Below are positions 45,962 through 59,224 of a stretch of DNA of 64,000 nucleotides, one piece after another. Source of the stretch: Karalla daura (taxonomy: Eukaryota > Chordata > Actinopteri > Chaetodontiformes > Leiognathidae); the NCBI GenBank assembly GCA_029224185.1, contig JANZKI010000043.1, positions 372,001 to 436,000 of the forward strand, given 5' to 3'. The position numbers and the translations under genes are program-made. The stretch's first letter is position 1, and each line of letters opens with the position of its first letter. The notes under the pieces are model-generated. The model saw only the letters and a list, made by a program, of their open reading frames with translations. It was not told the origin of the DNA and did not search any database.

Positions 45962-46495
45962 GTGGGCCACCCCGGAGGCGGCTCACACCCCAAATCGTGC
46001 GTTTGGACTCGCTCGTTCGGGGTCGGGATTTCGGCCGAAAACGACAGGTCCGGGGTGGTCGTTTTTTTCACTTTCGGCGAGGGTTAATATCTCAGCTCCT
46101 GGACCACAGCCGGCCTCGGGATTGCTTTATCCAGTGAGCGTGGGCCACCCCGGAGGCGGCTCACACCCCAAATGGTGGGTTTGAGCTCGCTCGTTCGGGG
46201 TCAGGAAATCGGCTCAAAACGACAGGTCCGGGGTGGTCGTTTTTGTCACTTTCGGCGAGGGTTAATATCTCAGCTCCGGGACCACAGCCGGCCTCGGGAT
46301 TGCTTTTTCCAGTGAGCGTGGGCCACCCCGGAGGCGGCTCACACCCCAAATCGTGCGTTTGGACTCATTCGTTCGGGGTCAGGATTTCGGCCGAAAACGA
46401 CAGGTCCGGGGTGGTCGTTTTTTTCACTTTCGGCGAGGGTTAATATCTCAGCTCCGGGACCACAGCCGGCCTCGGGATTGCTTTTTCCAGTGAGC

Positions 46496-47385
46496 GTGGG
46501 CCACCCCGGAGGCGGCTCACACCCCAAATCGTGCGTTTGGACTCGTTCGTTCGGGGTCGGGATTTCGGCCGAAAACGACAGGTCCGGGGTGGTCGTTTTT
46601 TTCACATTCGGCGAGGGTTAATATCTCAGCTCCAGGATCAAATCCGGCCTCGGGATTGCTTTTTCCAGTGAGCGTGGGCCACCCCAGAGGCGGCTCACAC
46701 CCCAAATCGTGCGTTTGGACTCGCTCGTTCGGGGTCGGGATTTCGGCCGAAAACGACAGGTCCGGGGTGGTCGTTTTTTTCACTTTCGGCGAGGGTTAAT
46801 ATCTCAGCTCCGGGACCACAGCCGGCCTCGGGATTGCTTTTTCCAGTGAGCGTGGGCCACCCCGGAGGCGGCTCACACCCCAAATGGTGGGTTTGAGCTC
46901 GCTCGTTCGGGGTCAGGAAATCGGCTCAAAACGACAGGTCCGGGGTGGTCGTTTTTGTCACTTTCGGCGAGGGTTAATATCTCAGCTCCGGGACCACAGC
47001 CGGCCTCGGGATTGCTTTTTCCAGTGAGCGTGGGCCACCCCGGAGGCGGCTCACACCCCAAATCGTGCGTTTGGACTCATTCGTTCGGGGTCAGGATTTC
47101 GGCCGAAAACGACAGGTCCGGGGTGGTCGTTTTTTTCACTTTCGGCGAGGGTTAATATCTCAGCTCCGGGACCACAGCCGGCCTCGGGATTGCTTTTTCC
47201 AGTGAGCGTGGGCCACCCCGGAGGCGGCTCACACCCCAAATCGTGCGTTTGGACTCATTCGTTCGGGGTCAGGATTTCGGCCGAAAACGACAGGTCCGGG
47301 GTGGTCGTTTTTTTCACTTTCGGCGAGGGTTAATATCTCAGCTCCGGGACCACAGCCGGCCTCGGGATTGCGTTTTCCAGTGAGC
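46496..47385 (+). repeat. Five-monomer linker between zone IV HORs
   Basis: m4/m3 recombinant 46496, m3 with ccccagagg 46674, w 46852, m1 47030, m1 47208. The same series recurs at 56366-57077 within the longer HOR, followed by variation. Confidence 0.8.
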
Positions 47386-47706
47386 GTGGGCCACCCCGGA
47401 GGCGGCTCACACCCCAAATCGTGCGTTTGGACTCGCTCGCGAGGGGTCGGGATTTCGGCCAAAACGACTGGTCCGGGATGGTCATTTTTTTACCTTTCGG
47501 CGAGCTTTAAAATCTCAGCTCCAGGATCAAATGATCCTGGAGCTCCAGGATCAAATGATCCTGGAGCTGAGATTTTAAAGCTCGCCGAAAGTGAAAAAGT
47601 GAAAAAAACGACCACCCCGGACCTGTGGTTTTTTTCACTTTCGGCGAGCTTTGATATCTCAGCTCCAGGATCAAATCCGGCATCGGGATTGCGTTTTCCA
47701 GTGACC
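47386..47706 (+). repeat. Foldback monomer FB321
   Basis: Palindrome 47494-47591. Entered through gcgttttccagtgagcg, a mixed junction typical for zone IV foldbacks. Confidence 0.95.
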
Positions 47707-48596
47707 GTGGGCCACCCCGGAGGCGGCTCACACCCCAAATCGTGCGTTTGGACTCGCTCGTTCGGGGTCGGGATTTCGGCCGAAAACGACAGGTCCGGGG
47801 TGGTCGTTTTTTTCACTTTCGGCGAGGGTTAATATCTCAGCTCCTGGACCACAGCCGGCCTCGGGATTGCTTTATCCAGTGAGCGTGGGCCACCCCGGAG
47901 GCGGCTCACACCCCAAATGGTGGGTTTGAGCTCGCTCGTTCGGGGTCAGGAAATCGGCTCAAAACGACAGGTCCGGGGTGGTCGTTTTTGTCACTTTCGG
48001 CGAGGGTTAATATCTCAGCTCCGGGACCACAGCCGGCCTCGGGATTGCTTTTTCCAGTGAGCGTGGGCCACCCCGGAGGCGGCTCACACCCCAAATCGTG
48101 CGTTTGGACTCATTCGTTCGGGGTCAGGATTTCGGCCGAAAACGACAGGTCCGGGGTGGTCGTTTTTTTCACTTTCGGCGAGGGTTAATATCTCAGCTCC
48201 GGGACCACAGCCGGCCTCGGGATTGCTTTTTCCAGTGAGCGTGGGCCACCCCGGAGGCGGCTCACACCCCAAATCGTGCGTTTGGACTCGTTCGTTCGGG
48301 GTCAGGATTTCGGCCGAAAACGACAGGTCCGGGGTGGTCGTTTTTTTCACTTTCGGCGAGGGTTAATATCTCAGCTCCGGGACCACAGCCGGCCTCGGGA
48401 TTGCGTTTTCCAGTGACCGTGGGCCACCCCGGAGGCGGCTCACACCCCAAATCGTGCGTTTGGACTCGCTCGTTCGGGGTCGGGATTTCGGCCGAAAACG
48501 ACAGGTCCGGGGTGGTCGTTTTTTTCACATTCGGCGAGGGTTAATATCTCAGCTCCAGGATCAAATCCGGCCTCGGGATTGCTTTTTCCAGTGAGC

Positions 48597-48820
48597 GTGG
48601 GCCACCCTGGAGGCGGCTCACACCCCAAATCGTGCGTTTGGACTCGCTCGCGAGGGGTCGGGATTTCGGCCAAAACGACTGGTCCGGGATGGTCATTTTT
48701 TTTAGTGAAAAAGTGAAAAAAACGACCACCCCGGACCTGTGGTTTTTTTCACTTTCGGCGAGCTTTGATATCTCAGCTCCAGGATCAAATCCGGCATCGG
48801 GATTGCGTTTTCCAGTGACC
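48597..48820 (+). repeat. Foldback-derived monomer FB224
   Basis: 1211 bp after the preceding FB321, the standard zone IV spacing. Followed by m3, w, m4. Confidence 0.94.
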
Positions 48821-50422
48821 GTGGGCCACCCCGGAGGCGGCTCACACCCCAAATCGTGCGTTTGGACTCGCTCGTTCGGGGTCGGGATTTCGGCCGAAAA
48901 CGACAGGTCCGGGGTGGTCGTTTTTTTCACTTTCGGCGAGGGTTAATATCTCAGCTCCTGGACCACAGCCGGCCTCGGGATTGCTTTATCCAGTGAGCGT
49001 GGGCCACCCCGGAGGCGGCTCACACCCCAAATGGTGGGTTTGAGCTCGCTCGTTCGGGGTCAGGAAATCGGCTCAAAACGACAGGTCCGGGGTGGTCGTT
49101 TTTGTCACTTTCGGCGAGGGTTAATATCTCAGCTCCGGGACCACAGCCGGCCTCGGGATTGCTTTTTCCAGTGAGCGTGGGCCGACCCGGAGGCGGCTCA
49201 CACCCCAAATCGTGCGTTTGGACTCGTTCGTTCGGGGTCAGGATTTCGGCCGAAAACGACAGGTCCGGGGTGGTCGTTTTTTTCACTTTCGGCGAGGGTT
49301 AATATCTCAGCTCCAGGACCACAGCCGGCCTCGGGATTGCGTTTTCCAGTGACCGTGGGCCACCCCGGAGGCGGCTCACACCCCAAATCGTGCGTTTGGA
49401 CTCGCTCGTTCGGGGTCGGGATTTCGGCCGAAAACGACAGGTCCGGGGTGGTCGTTTTTTTCACATTCGGCGAGGGTTAATATCTCAGCTCCAGGATCAA
49501 ATCCGGCCTCGGGATTGCTTTTTCCAGTGAGCGTGGGCCACCCCAGAGGCGGCTCACACCCCAAATCGTGCGTTTGGACTCGCTCGTTCGGGGTCGGGAT
49601 TTCGGCCGAAAACGACAGGTCCGGGGTGGTCGTTTTTTTCACTTTCGGCGAGGGTTAATATCTCAGCTCCGGGACCACAGCCGGCCTCGGGATTGCTTTT
49701 TCCAGTGAGCGTGGGCCACCCCGGAGGCGGCTCACACCCCAAATGGTGGGTTTGAGCTCGCTCGTTCGGGGTCAGGAAATCGGCTCAAAACGACAGGTCC
49801 GGGGTGGTCGTTTTTGTCACTTTCGGCGAGGGTTAATATCTCAGCTCCGGGACCACAGCCGGCCTCGGGATTGCTTTTTCCAGTGAGCGTGGGCCACCCC
49901 GGAGGCGGCTCACACCCCAAATCGTGCGTTTGGACTCATTCGTTCGGGGTCAGGATTTCGGCCGAAAACGACAGGTCCGGGGTGGTCGTTTTTTTCACTT
50001 TCGGCGAGGGTTAATATCTCAGCTCCGGGACCACAGCCGGCCTCGGGATTGCTTTTTCCAGTGAGCGTGGGCCACCCCGGAGGCGGCTCACACCCCAAAT
50101 CGTGCGTTTGGACTCATTCGTTCGGGGTCAGGATTTCGGCCGAAAACGACAGGTCCGGGGTGGTCGTTTTTTTCACTTTCGGCGAGGGTTAATATCTCAG
50201 CTCCGGGACCACAGCCGGCCTCGGGATTGCGTTTTCCAGTGAGCGTGGGCCACCCCGGAGGCGGCTCACACCCCAAATCGTGCGTTTGGACTCGCTCGTT
50301 CGGGGTCGGGATTTCGGCCGAAAACGACAGGTCCGGGGTGGTCGTTTTTTTCACATTCGGCGAGGGTTAATATCTCAGCTCCAGGATCAAATCCGGCCTC
50401 GGGATTGCTTTTTCCAGTGAGC

Positions 50423-50646
50423 GTGGGCCACCCTGGAGGCGGCTCACACCCCAAATCGTGCGTTTGGACTCGCTCGCGAGGGGTCGGGATTTCGGCCAAA
50501 ACGACTGGTCCGGGATGGTCATTTTTTTTAGTGAAAAAGTGAAAAAAACGACCACCCCGGACCTGTGGTTTTTTTCACTTTCGGCGAGCTTTGATATCTC
50601 AGCTCCAGGATCAAATCCGGCATCGGGATTGCGTTTTCCAGTGACC
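50423..50646 (+). repeat. Foldback-derived monomer FB224
   Basis: Second FB224 in the long HOR with no FB321 between it and 48597. Followed by m3 and the w-w doublet. Confidence 0.94.
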
Positions 50647-50824
50647 GTGGGCCACCCCGGAGGCGGCTCACACCCCAAATCGTGCGTTTGGACTCGCTCG
50701 TTCGGGGTCGGGATTTCGGCCGAAAACGACAGGTCCGGGGTGGTCGTTTTTTTCACTTTCGGCGAGGGTTAATATCTCAGCTCCTGGACCACAGCCGGCC
50801 TCGGGATTGCTTTATCCAGTGAGC

Positions 50825-51180
50825 GTGGGCCACCCCGGAGGCGGCTCACACCCCAAATGGTGGGTTTGAGCTCGCTCGTTCGGGGTCAGGAAATCGGCTC
50901 AAAACGACAGGTCCGGGGTGGTCGTTTTTGTCACTTTCGGCGAGGGTTAATATCTCAGCTCCGGGACCACAGCCGGCCTCGGGATTGCTTTTTCCAGTGA
51001 GCGTGGGCCACCCCGGAGGCGGCTCACACCCCAAATGGTGGGTTTGAGCTCGCTCGTTCGGGGTCAGGAAATCGGCTCAAAACGACAGGTCCGGGGTGGT
51101 CGTTTTTGTCACTTTCGGCGAGGGTTAATATCTCAGCTCCGGGACCACAGCCGGCCTCGGGATTGCTTTTTCCAGTGAGC
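50825..51180 (+). repeat. w-w doublet, single-monomer duplication
   Basis: The only place where two w units are adjacent (50825 and 51003). The first is entered through ctttatcc and the second through ctttttcc, as expected for out-of-register exchange by one unit. The matching position in the next HOR (56010) has a single w. Confidence 0.88.
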
Positions 51181-51536
51181 GTGGGCCACCCCGGAGGCGG
51201 CTCACACCCCAAATCGTGCGTTTGGACTCATTCGTTCGGGGTCAGGATTTCGGCCGAAAACGACAGGTCCGGGGTGGTCGTTTTTTTCACTTTCGGCGAG
51301 GGTTAATATCTCAGCTCCGGGACCACAGCCGGCCTCGGGATTGCTTTTTCCAGTGAGCGTGGGCCACCCCGGAGGCGGCTCACACCCCAAATCGTGCGTT
51401 TGGACTCATTCGTTCGGGGTCAGGATTTCGGCCGAAAACGACAGGTCCGGGGTGGTCGTTTTTTTCACTTTCGGCGAGGGTTAATATCTCAGCTCCGGGA
51501 CCACAGCCGGCCTCGGGATTGCGTTTTCCAGTGAGC

Positions 51537-51857
51537 GTGGGCCACCCCGGAGGCGGCTCACACCCCAAATCGTGCGTTTGGACTCGCTCGCGAGGGGTCG
51601 GGATTTCGGCCAAAACGACTGGTCCGGGATGGTCATTTTTTTACCTTTCGGCGAGCTTTAAAATCTCAGCTCCAGGATCAAATGATCCTGGAGCTCCAGG
51701 ATCAAATGATCCTGGAGCTGAGATTTTAAAGCTCGCCGAAAGTGAAAAAGTGAAAAAAACGACCACCCCGGACCTGTGGTTTTTTTCACTTTCGGCGAGC
51801 TTTGATATCTCAGCTCCAGGATCAAATCCGGCATCGGGATTGCGTTTTCCAGTGACC
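51537..51857 (+). repeat. Foldback monomer FB321
   Basis: Palindrome 51645-51742. Followed 1033 bp later by FB322, the same spacing as in zones II and III. Confidence 0.95.
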
Positions 51858-52569
51858 GTGGGCCACCCCGGAGGCGGCTCACACCCCAAATCGTGCGTTT
51901 GGACTCGCTCGTTCGGGGTCGGGATTTCGGCCGAAAACGACAGGTCCGGGGTGGTCGTTTTTTTCACTTTCGGCGAGGGTTAATATCTCAGCTCCTGGAC
52001 CACAGCCGGCCTCGGGATTGCTTTATCCAGTGAGCGTGGGCCACCCCGGAGGCGGCTCACACCCCAAATGGTGGGTTTGAGCTCGCTCGTTCGGGGTCAG
52101 GAAATCGGCTCAAAACGACAGGTCCGGGGTGGTCGTTTTTGTCACTTTCGGCGAGGGTTAATATCTCAGCTCCGGGACCACAGCCGGCCTCGGGATTGCT
52201 TTTTCCAGTGAGCGTGGGCCACCCCGGAGGCGGCTCACACCCCAAATCGTGCGTTTGGACTCATTCGTTCGGGGTCAGGATTTCGGCCGAAAACGACAGG
52301 TCCGGGGTGGTCGTTTTTTTCACTTTCGGCGAGGGTTAATATCTCAGCTCCGGGACCACAGCCGGCCTCGGGATTGCTTTTTCCAGTGAGCGTGGGCCAC
52401 CCCGGAGGCGGCTCACACCCCAAATCGTGCGTTTGGACTCATTCGTTCGGGGTCAGGATTTCGGCCGAAAACGACAGGTCCGGGGTGGTCGTTTTTTTCA
52501 CTTTCGGCGAGGGTTAATATCTCAGCTCCGGGACCACAGCCGGCCTCGGGATTGCGTTTTCCAGTGAGC

Positions 52570-52891
52570 GTGGGCCACCCCGGAGGCGGCTCACACCCCA
52601 AATCGTGCGTTTGGACTCGCTCGCGAGGGGTCGGGATTTCGGCCAAAACGACTGGTCCGGGATGGTCATTTTTTTACCTTTCGGCGAGCTTTAAAATCTC
52701 AGCTCCAGGATCAAATGATCCTGGAGCTCCAGGATCAAATGATCCTGGAGCTGAGATTTTAAAGCTCGCCGAAAGTGAAAAAGTGAAAAAAAACGACCAC
52801 CCCGGACCTGTGGTTTTTTTCACTTTCGGCGAGCTTTGATATCTCAGCTCCAGGATCAAATCCGGCATCGGGATTGCGTTTTCCAGTGACC
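52570..52891 (+). repeat. Foldback monomer FB322
   Basis: Palindrome 52678-52775; eight A in the inverted arm, normal spacer. Leads the second long zone IV HOR. Confidence 0.94.
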
Positions 52892-53781
52892 GTGGGCCAC
52901 CCCGGAGGCGGCTCACACCCCAAATCGTGCGTTTGGACTCGCTCGTTCGGGGTCGGGATTTCGGCCGAAAACGACAGGTCCGGGGTGGTCGTTTTTTTCA
53001 CTTTCGGCGAGGGTTAATATCTCAGCTCCTGGACCACAGCCGGCCTCGGGATTGCTTTATCCAGTGAGCGTGGGCCACCCCGGAGGCGGCTCACACCCCA
53101 AATGGTGGGTTTGAGCTCGCTCGTTCGGGGTCAGGAAATCGGCTCAAAACGACAGGTCCGGGGTGGTCGTTTTTGTCACTTTCGGCGAGGGTTAATATCT
53201 CAGCTCCGGGACCACAGCCGGCCTCGGGATTGCTTTTTCCAGTGAGCGTGGGCCACCCCGGAGGCGGCTCACACCCCAAATCGTGCGTTTGGACTCATTC
53301 GTTCGGGGTCAGGATTTCGGCCGAAAACGACAGGTCCGGGGTGGTCGTTTTTTTCACTTTCGGCGAGGGTTAATATCTCAGCTCCGGGACCACAGCCGGC
53401 CTCGGGATTGCTTTTTCCAGTGAGCGTGGGCCACCCCGGAGGCGGCTCACACCCCAAATCGTGCGTTTGGACTCGTTCGTTCGGGGTCAGGATTTCGGCC
53501 GAAAACGACAGGTCCGGGGTGGTCGTTTTTTTCACTTTCGGCGAGGGTTAATATCTCAGCTCCGGGACCACAGCCGGCCTCGGGATTGCGTTTTCCAGTG
53601 ACCGTGGGCCACCCCGGAGGCGGCTCACACCCCAAATCGTGCGTTTGGACTCGCTCGTTCGGGGTCGGGATTTCGGCCGAAAACGACAGGTCCGGGGTGG
53701 TCGTTTTTTTCACATTCGGCGAGGGTTAATATCTCAGCTCCAGGATCAAATCCGGCCTCGGGATTGCTTTTTCCAGTGAGC

Positions 53782-54005
53782 GTGGGCCACCCTGGAGGCG
53801 GCTCACACCCCAAATCGTGCGTTTGGACTCGCTCGCGAGGGGTCGGGATTTCGGCCAAAACGACTGGTCCGGGATGGTCATTTTTTTTAGTGAAAAAGTG
53901 AAAAAAACGACCACCCCGGACCTGTGGTTTTTTTCACTTTCGGCGAGCTTTGATATCTCAGCTCCAGGATCAAATCCGGCATCGGGATTGCGTTTTCCAG
54001 TGACC
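53782..54005 (+). repeat. Foldback-derived monomer FB224
   Basis: HOR counterpart of 48597 at +5185. Confidence 0.94.
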
Positions 54006-55607
54006 GTGGGCCACCCCGGAGGCGGCTCACACCCCAAATCGTGCGTTTGGACTCGCTCGTTCGGGGTCGGGATTTCGGCCGAAAACGACAGGTCCGGGGT
54101 GGTCGTTTTTTTCACTTTCGGCGAGGGTTAATATCTCAGCTCCTGGACCACAGCCGGCCTCGGGATTGCTTTATCCAGTGAGCGTGGGCCACCCCGGAGG
54201 CGGCTCACACCCCAAATGGTGGGTTTGAGCTCGCTCGTTCGGGGTCAGGAAATCGGCTCAAAACGACAGGTCCGGGGTGGTCGTTTTTGTCACTTTCGGC
54301 GAGGGTTAATATCTCAGCTCCGGGACCACAGCCGGCCTCGGGATTGCTTTTTCCAGTGAGCGTGGGCCGACCCGGAGGCGGCTCACACCCCAAATCGTGC
54401 GTTTGGACTCGTTCGTTCGGGGTCAGGATTTCGGCCGAAAACGACAGGTCCGGGGTGGTCGTTTTTTTCACTTTCGGCGAGGGTTAATATCTCAGCTCCA
54501 GGACCACAGCCGGCCTCGGGATTGCGTTTTCCAGTGACCGTGGGCCACCCCGGAGGCGGCTCACACCCCAAATCGTGCGTTTGGACTCGCTCGTTCGGGG
54601 TCGGGATTTCGGCCGAAAACGACAGGTCCGGGGTGGTCGTTTTTTTCACATTCGGCGAGGGTTAATATCTCAGCTCCAGGATCAAATCCGGCCTCGGGAT
54701 TGCTTTTTCCAGTGAGCGTGGGCCACCCCAGAGGCGGCTCACACCCCAAATCGTGCGTTTGGACTCGCTCGTTCGGGGTCGGGATTTCGGCCGAAAACGA
54801 CAGGTCCGGGGTGGTCGTTTTTTTCACTTTCGGCGAGGGTTAATATCTCAGCTCCGGGACCACAGCCGGCCTCGGGATTGCTTTTTCCAGTGAGCGTGGG
54901 CCACCCCGGAGGCGGCTCACACCCCAAATGGTGGGTTTGAGCTCGCTCGTTCGGGGTCAGGAAATCGGCTCAAAACGACAGGTCCGGGGTGGTCGTTTTT
55001 GTCACTTTCGGCGAGGGTTAATATCTCAGCTCCGGGACCACAGCCGGCCTCGGGATTGCTTTTTCCAGTGAGCGTGGGCCACCCCGGAGGCGGCTCACAC
55101 CCCAAATCGTGCGTTTGGACTCATTCGTTCGGGGTCAGGATTTCGGCCGAAAACGACAGGTCCGGGGTGGTCGTTTTTTTCACTTTCGGCGAGGGTTAAT
55201 ATCTCAGCTCCGGGACCACAGCCGGCCTCGGGATTGCTTTTTCCAGTGAGCGTGGGCCACCCCGGAGGCGGCTCACACCCCAAATCGTGCGTTTGGACTC
55301 ATTCGTTCGGGGTCAGGATTTCGGCCGAAAACGACAGGTCCGGGGTGGTCGTTTTTTTCACTTTCGGCGAGGGTTAATATCTCAGCTCCGGGACCACAGC
55401 CGGCCTCGGGATTGCGTTTTCCAGTGAGCGTGGGCCACCCCGGAGGCGGCTCACACCCCAAATCGTGCGTTTGGACTCGCTCGTTCGGGGTCGGGATTTC
55501 GGCCGAAAACGACAGGTCCGGGGTGGTCGTTTTTTTCACATTCGGCGAGGGTTAATATCTCAGCTCCAGGATCAAATCCGGCCTCGGGATTGCTTTTTCC
55601 AGTGAGC

Positions 55608-55831
55608 GTGGGCCACCCTGGAGGCGGCTCACACCCCAAATCGTGCGTTTGGACTCGCTCGCGAGGGGTCGGGATTTCGGCCAAAACGACTGGTCCGGGA
55701 TGGTCATTTTTTTTAGTGAAAAAGTGAAAAAAACGACCACCCCGGACCTGTGGTTTTTTTCACTTTCGGCGAGCTTTGATATCTCAGCTCCAGGATCAAA
55801 TCCGGCATCGGGATTGCGTTTTCCAGTGACC
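55608..55831 (+). repeat. Foldback-derived monomer FB224
   Basis: HOR counterpart of 50423 at +5185; followed by m3 and a single w rather than the doublet. Confidence 0.94.
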
Positions 55832-57789
55832 GTGGGCCACCCCGGAGGCGGCTCACACCCCAAATCGTGCGTTTGGACTCGCTCGTTCGGGGTCGGGATT
55901 TCGGCCGAAAACGACAGGTCCGGGGTGGTCGTTTTTTTCACTTTCGGCGAGGGTTAATATCTCAGCTCCTGGACCACAGCCGGCCTCGGGATTGCTTTAT
56001 CCAGTGAGCGTGGGCCACCCCGGAGGCGGCTCACACCCCAAATGGTGGGTTTGAGCTCGCTCGTTCGGGGTCAGGAAATCGGCTCAAAACGACAGGTCCG
56101 GGGTGGTCGTTTTTGTCACTTTCGGCGAGGGTTAATATCTCAGCTCCGGGACCACAGCCGGCCTCGGGATTGCTTTTTCCAGTGAGCGTGGGCCACCCCG
56201 GAGGCGGCTCACACCCCAAATCGTGCGTTTGGACTCATTCGTTCGGGGTCAGGATTTCGGCCGAAAACGACAGGTCCGGGGTGGTCGTTTTTTTCACTTT
56301 CGGCGAGGGTTAATATCTCAGCTCCGGGACCACAGCCGGCCTCGGGATTGCTTTTTCCAGTGAGCGTGGGCCACCCCGGAGGCGGCTCACACCCCAAATC
56401 GTGCGTTTGGACTCGTTCGTTCGGGGTCGGGATTTCGGCCGAAAACGACAGGTCCGGGGTGGTCGTTTTTTTCACATTCGGCGAGGGTTAATATCTCAGC
56501 TCCAGGATCAAATCCGGCCTCGGGATTGCTTTTTCCAGTGAGCGTGGGCCACCCCAGAGGCGGCTCACACCCCAAATCGTGCGTTTGGACTCGCTCGTTC
56601 GGGGTCGGGATTTCGGCCGAAAACGACAGGTCCGGGGTGGTCGTTTTTTTCACTTTCGGCGAGGGTTAATATCTCAGCTCCGGGACCACAGCCGGCCTCG
56701 GGATTGCTTTTTCCAGTGAGCGTGGGCCACCCCGGAGGCGGCTCACACCCCAAATGGTGGGTTTGAGCTCGCTCGTTCGGGGTCAGGAAATCGGCTCAAA
56801 ACGACAGGTCCGGGGTGGTCGTTTTTGTCACTTTCGGCGAGGGTTAATATCTCAGCTCCGGGACCACAGCCGGCCTCGGGATTGCTTTTTCCAGTGAGCG
56901 TGGGCCACCCCGGAGGCGGCTCACACCCCAAATCGTGCGTTTGGACTCATTCGTTCGGGGTCAGGATTTCGGCCGAAAACGACAGGTCCGGGGTGGTCGT
57001 TTTTTTCACTTTCGGCGAGGGTTAATATCTCAGCTCCAGGACCACAGCCGGCCTCGGGATTGCTTTTTCCAGTGAGCGTGGGCCACCCCAGAGGCGGCTC
57101 ACACCCCAAATCGTGCGTTTGGACTCGCTCGTTCGGGGTCGGGATTTCGGCCGAAAACGACAGGTCCGGGGTGGTCGTTTTTTTCACTTTCGGCGAGGGT
57201 TAATATCTCAGCTCCGGGACCACAGCCGGCCTCGGGATTGCTTTTTCCAGTGAGCGTGGGCCACCCCGGAGGCGGCTCACACCCCAAATGGTGGGTTTGA
57301 GCTCGCTCGTTCGGGGTCAGGAAATCGGCTCAAAACGACAGGTCCGGGGTGGTCGTTTTTGTCACTTTCGGCGAGGGTTAATATCTCAGCTCCGGGACCA
57401 CAGCCGGCCTCGGGATTGCTTTTTCCAGTGAGCGTGGGCCACCCCGGAGGCGGCTCACACCCCAAATCGTGCGTTTGGACTCATTCGTTCGGGGTCAGGA
57501 TTTCGGCCGAAAACGACAGGTCCGGGGTGGTCGTTTTTTTCACTTTCGGCGAGGGTTAATATCTCAGCTCCAGGACCACAGCCGGCCTCGGGATTGCTTT
57601 TTCCAGTGAGCGTGGGCCACCCCGGAGGCGGCTCACACCCCAAATCGTGCGTTTGGACTCATTCGTTCGGGGTCAGGATTTCGGCCGAAAACGACAGGTC
57701 CGGGGTGGTCGTTTTTTTCACTTTCGGCGAGGGTTAATATCTCAGCTCCGGGACCACAGCCGGCCTCGGGATTGCGTTTTCCAGTGAGC

Positions 57790-58110
57790 GTGGGCCACCC
57801 CGGAGGCGGCTCACACCCCAAATCGTGCGTTTGGACTCGCTCGCGAGGGGTCGGGATTTCGGCCAAAACGACTGGTCCGGGATGGTCATTTTTTTACCTT
57901 TCGGCGAGCTTTAAAATCTCAGCTCCAGGATCAAATGATCCTGGAGCTCCAGGATCAAATGATCCTGGAGCTGAGATTTTAAAGCTCGCCGAAAGTGAAA
58001 AAGTGAAAAAAACGACCACCCCGGACCTGTGGTTTTTTTCACTTTCGGCGAGCTTTGATATCTCAGCTCCAGGATCAAATCCGGCATCGGGATTGCGTTT
58101 TCCAGTGACC
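57790..58110 (+). repeat. Foldback monomer FB321
   Basis: Palindrome 57898-57995. Leads the third, truncated, long zone IV HOR. Confidence 0.95.
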
Positions 58111-59000
58111 GTGGGCCACCCCGGAGGCGGCTCACACCCCAAATCGTGCGTTTGGACTCGCTCGTTCGGGGTCGGGATTTCGGCCGAAAACGACAGGTCC
58201 GGGGTGGTCGTTTTTTTCACTTTCGGCGAGGGTTAATATCTCAGCTCCTGGACCACAGCCGGCCTCGGGATTGCTTTATCCAGTGAGCGTGGGCCACCCC
58301 GGAGGCGGCTCACACCCCAAATGGTGGGTTTGAGCTCGCTCGTTCGGGGTCAGGAAATCGGCTCAAAACGACAGGTCCGGGGTGGTCGTTTTTGTCACTT
58401 TCGGCGAGGGTTAATATCTCAGCTCCGGGACCACAGCCGGCCTCGGGATTGCTTTTTCCAGTGAGCGTGGGCCACCCCGGAGGCGGCTCACACCCCAAAT
58501 CGTGCGTTTGGACTCATTCGTTCGGGGTCAGGATTTCGGCCGAAAACGACAGGTCCGGGGTGGTCGTTTTTTTCACTTTCGGCGAGGGTTAATATCTCAG
58601 CTCCGGGACCACAGCCGGCCTCGGGATTGCTTTTTCCAGTGAGCGTGGGCCACCCCGGAGGCGGCTCACACCCCAAATCGTGCGTTTGGACTCGTTCGTT
58701 CGGGGTCAGGATTTCGGCCGAAAACGACAGGTCCGGGGTGGTCGTTTTTTTCACTTTCGGCGAGGGTTAATATCTCAGCTCCGGGACCACAGCCGGCCTC
58801 GGGATTGCGTTTTCCAGTGACCGTGGGCCACCCCGGAGGCGGCTCACACCCCAAATCGTGCGTTTGGACTCGCTCGTTCGGGGTCGGGATTTCGGCCGAA
58901 AACGACAGGTCCGGGGTGGTCGTTTTTTTCACATTCGGCGAGGGTTAATATCTCAGCTCCAGGATCAAATCCGGCCTCGGGATTGCTTTTTCCAGTGAGC

Positions 59001-59224
59001 GTGGGCCACCCTGGAGGCGGCTCACACCCCAAATCGTGCGTTTGGACTCGCTCGCGAGGGGTCGGGATTTCGGCCAAAACGACTGGTCCGGGATGGTCAT
59101 TTTTTTTAGTGAAAAAGTGAAAAAAACGACCACCCCGGACCTGTGGTTTTTTTCACTTTCGGCGAGCTTTGATATCTCAGCTCCAGGATCAAATCCGGCA
59201 TCGGGATTGCGTTTTCCAGTGACC
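59001..59224 (+). repeat. Foldback-derived monomer FB224
   Basis: HOR counterpart of 53782 at +5219. Last FB224 in the window. Confidence 0.94.

Larger units (their letters stand above)
42558..46495 (+). repeat. Two copies of a 10-mer HOR, zone IV (1969 bp each)
   Basis: FB321, m3, w, m1, m4, m3, FB224, m3, w, m1, starting at 42558 and 44527. FB321 and FB224 alternate at 1211 and 758 bp. Every w here has the T-to-G change at the end of its T run. The m3 before FB224 always reads cacattcgg and continues ctccaggatcaaatccgg. Confidence 0.88.
47386..52569 (+). repeat. Zone IV long HOR, copy 1 (5184 bp)
   Basis: FB321 47386, m3, w, m1, m4, m3, FB224 48597, m3, w, m4, m3, m3, w, m1, m1, m3, FB224 50423, m3, w, w, m1, m1, FB321 51537, m3, w, m1, m1. 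The m4 at 49177 has the private start gggccgacccgg, shared only with 54362 and 59581 in the later copies. Confidence 0.86.
52570..57789 (+). repeat. Zone IV long HOR, copy 2 (5220 bp)
   Basis: FB322 52570, m3, w, m1, m4, m3, FB224 53782, m3, w, m4, m3, m3, w, m1, m1, m3, FB224 55608, m3, w, then m1, m4/m3, m3, w, m1, m3, w, m1, m1. The first 19 units match copy 1 at an offset of 5185. The last part is different: it lacks the FB321 of 51537 and contains extra w-led triplets. Confidence 0.86.
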
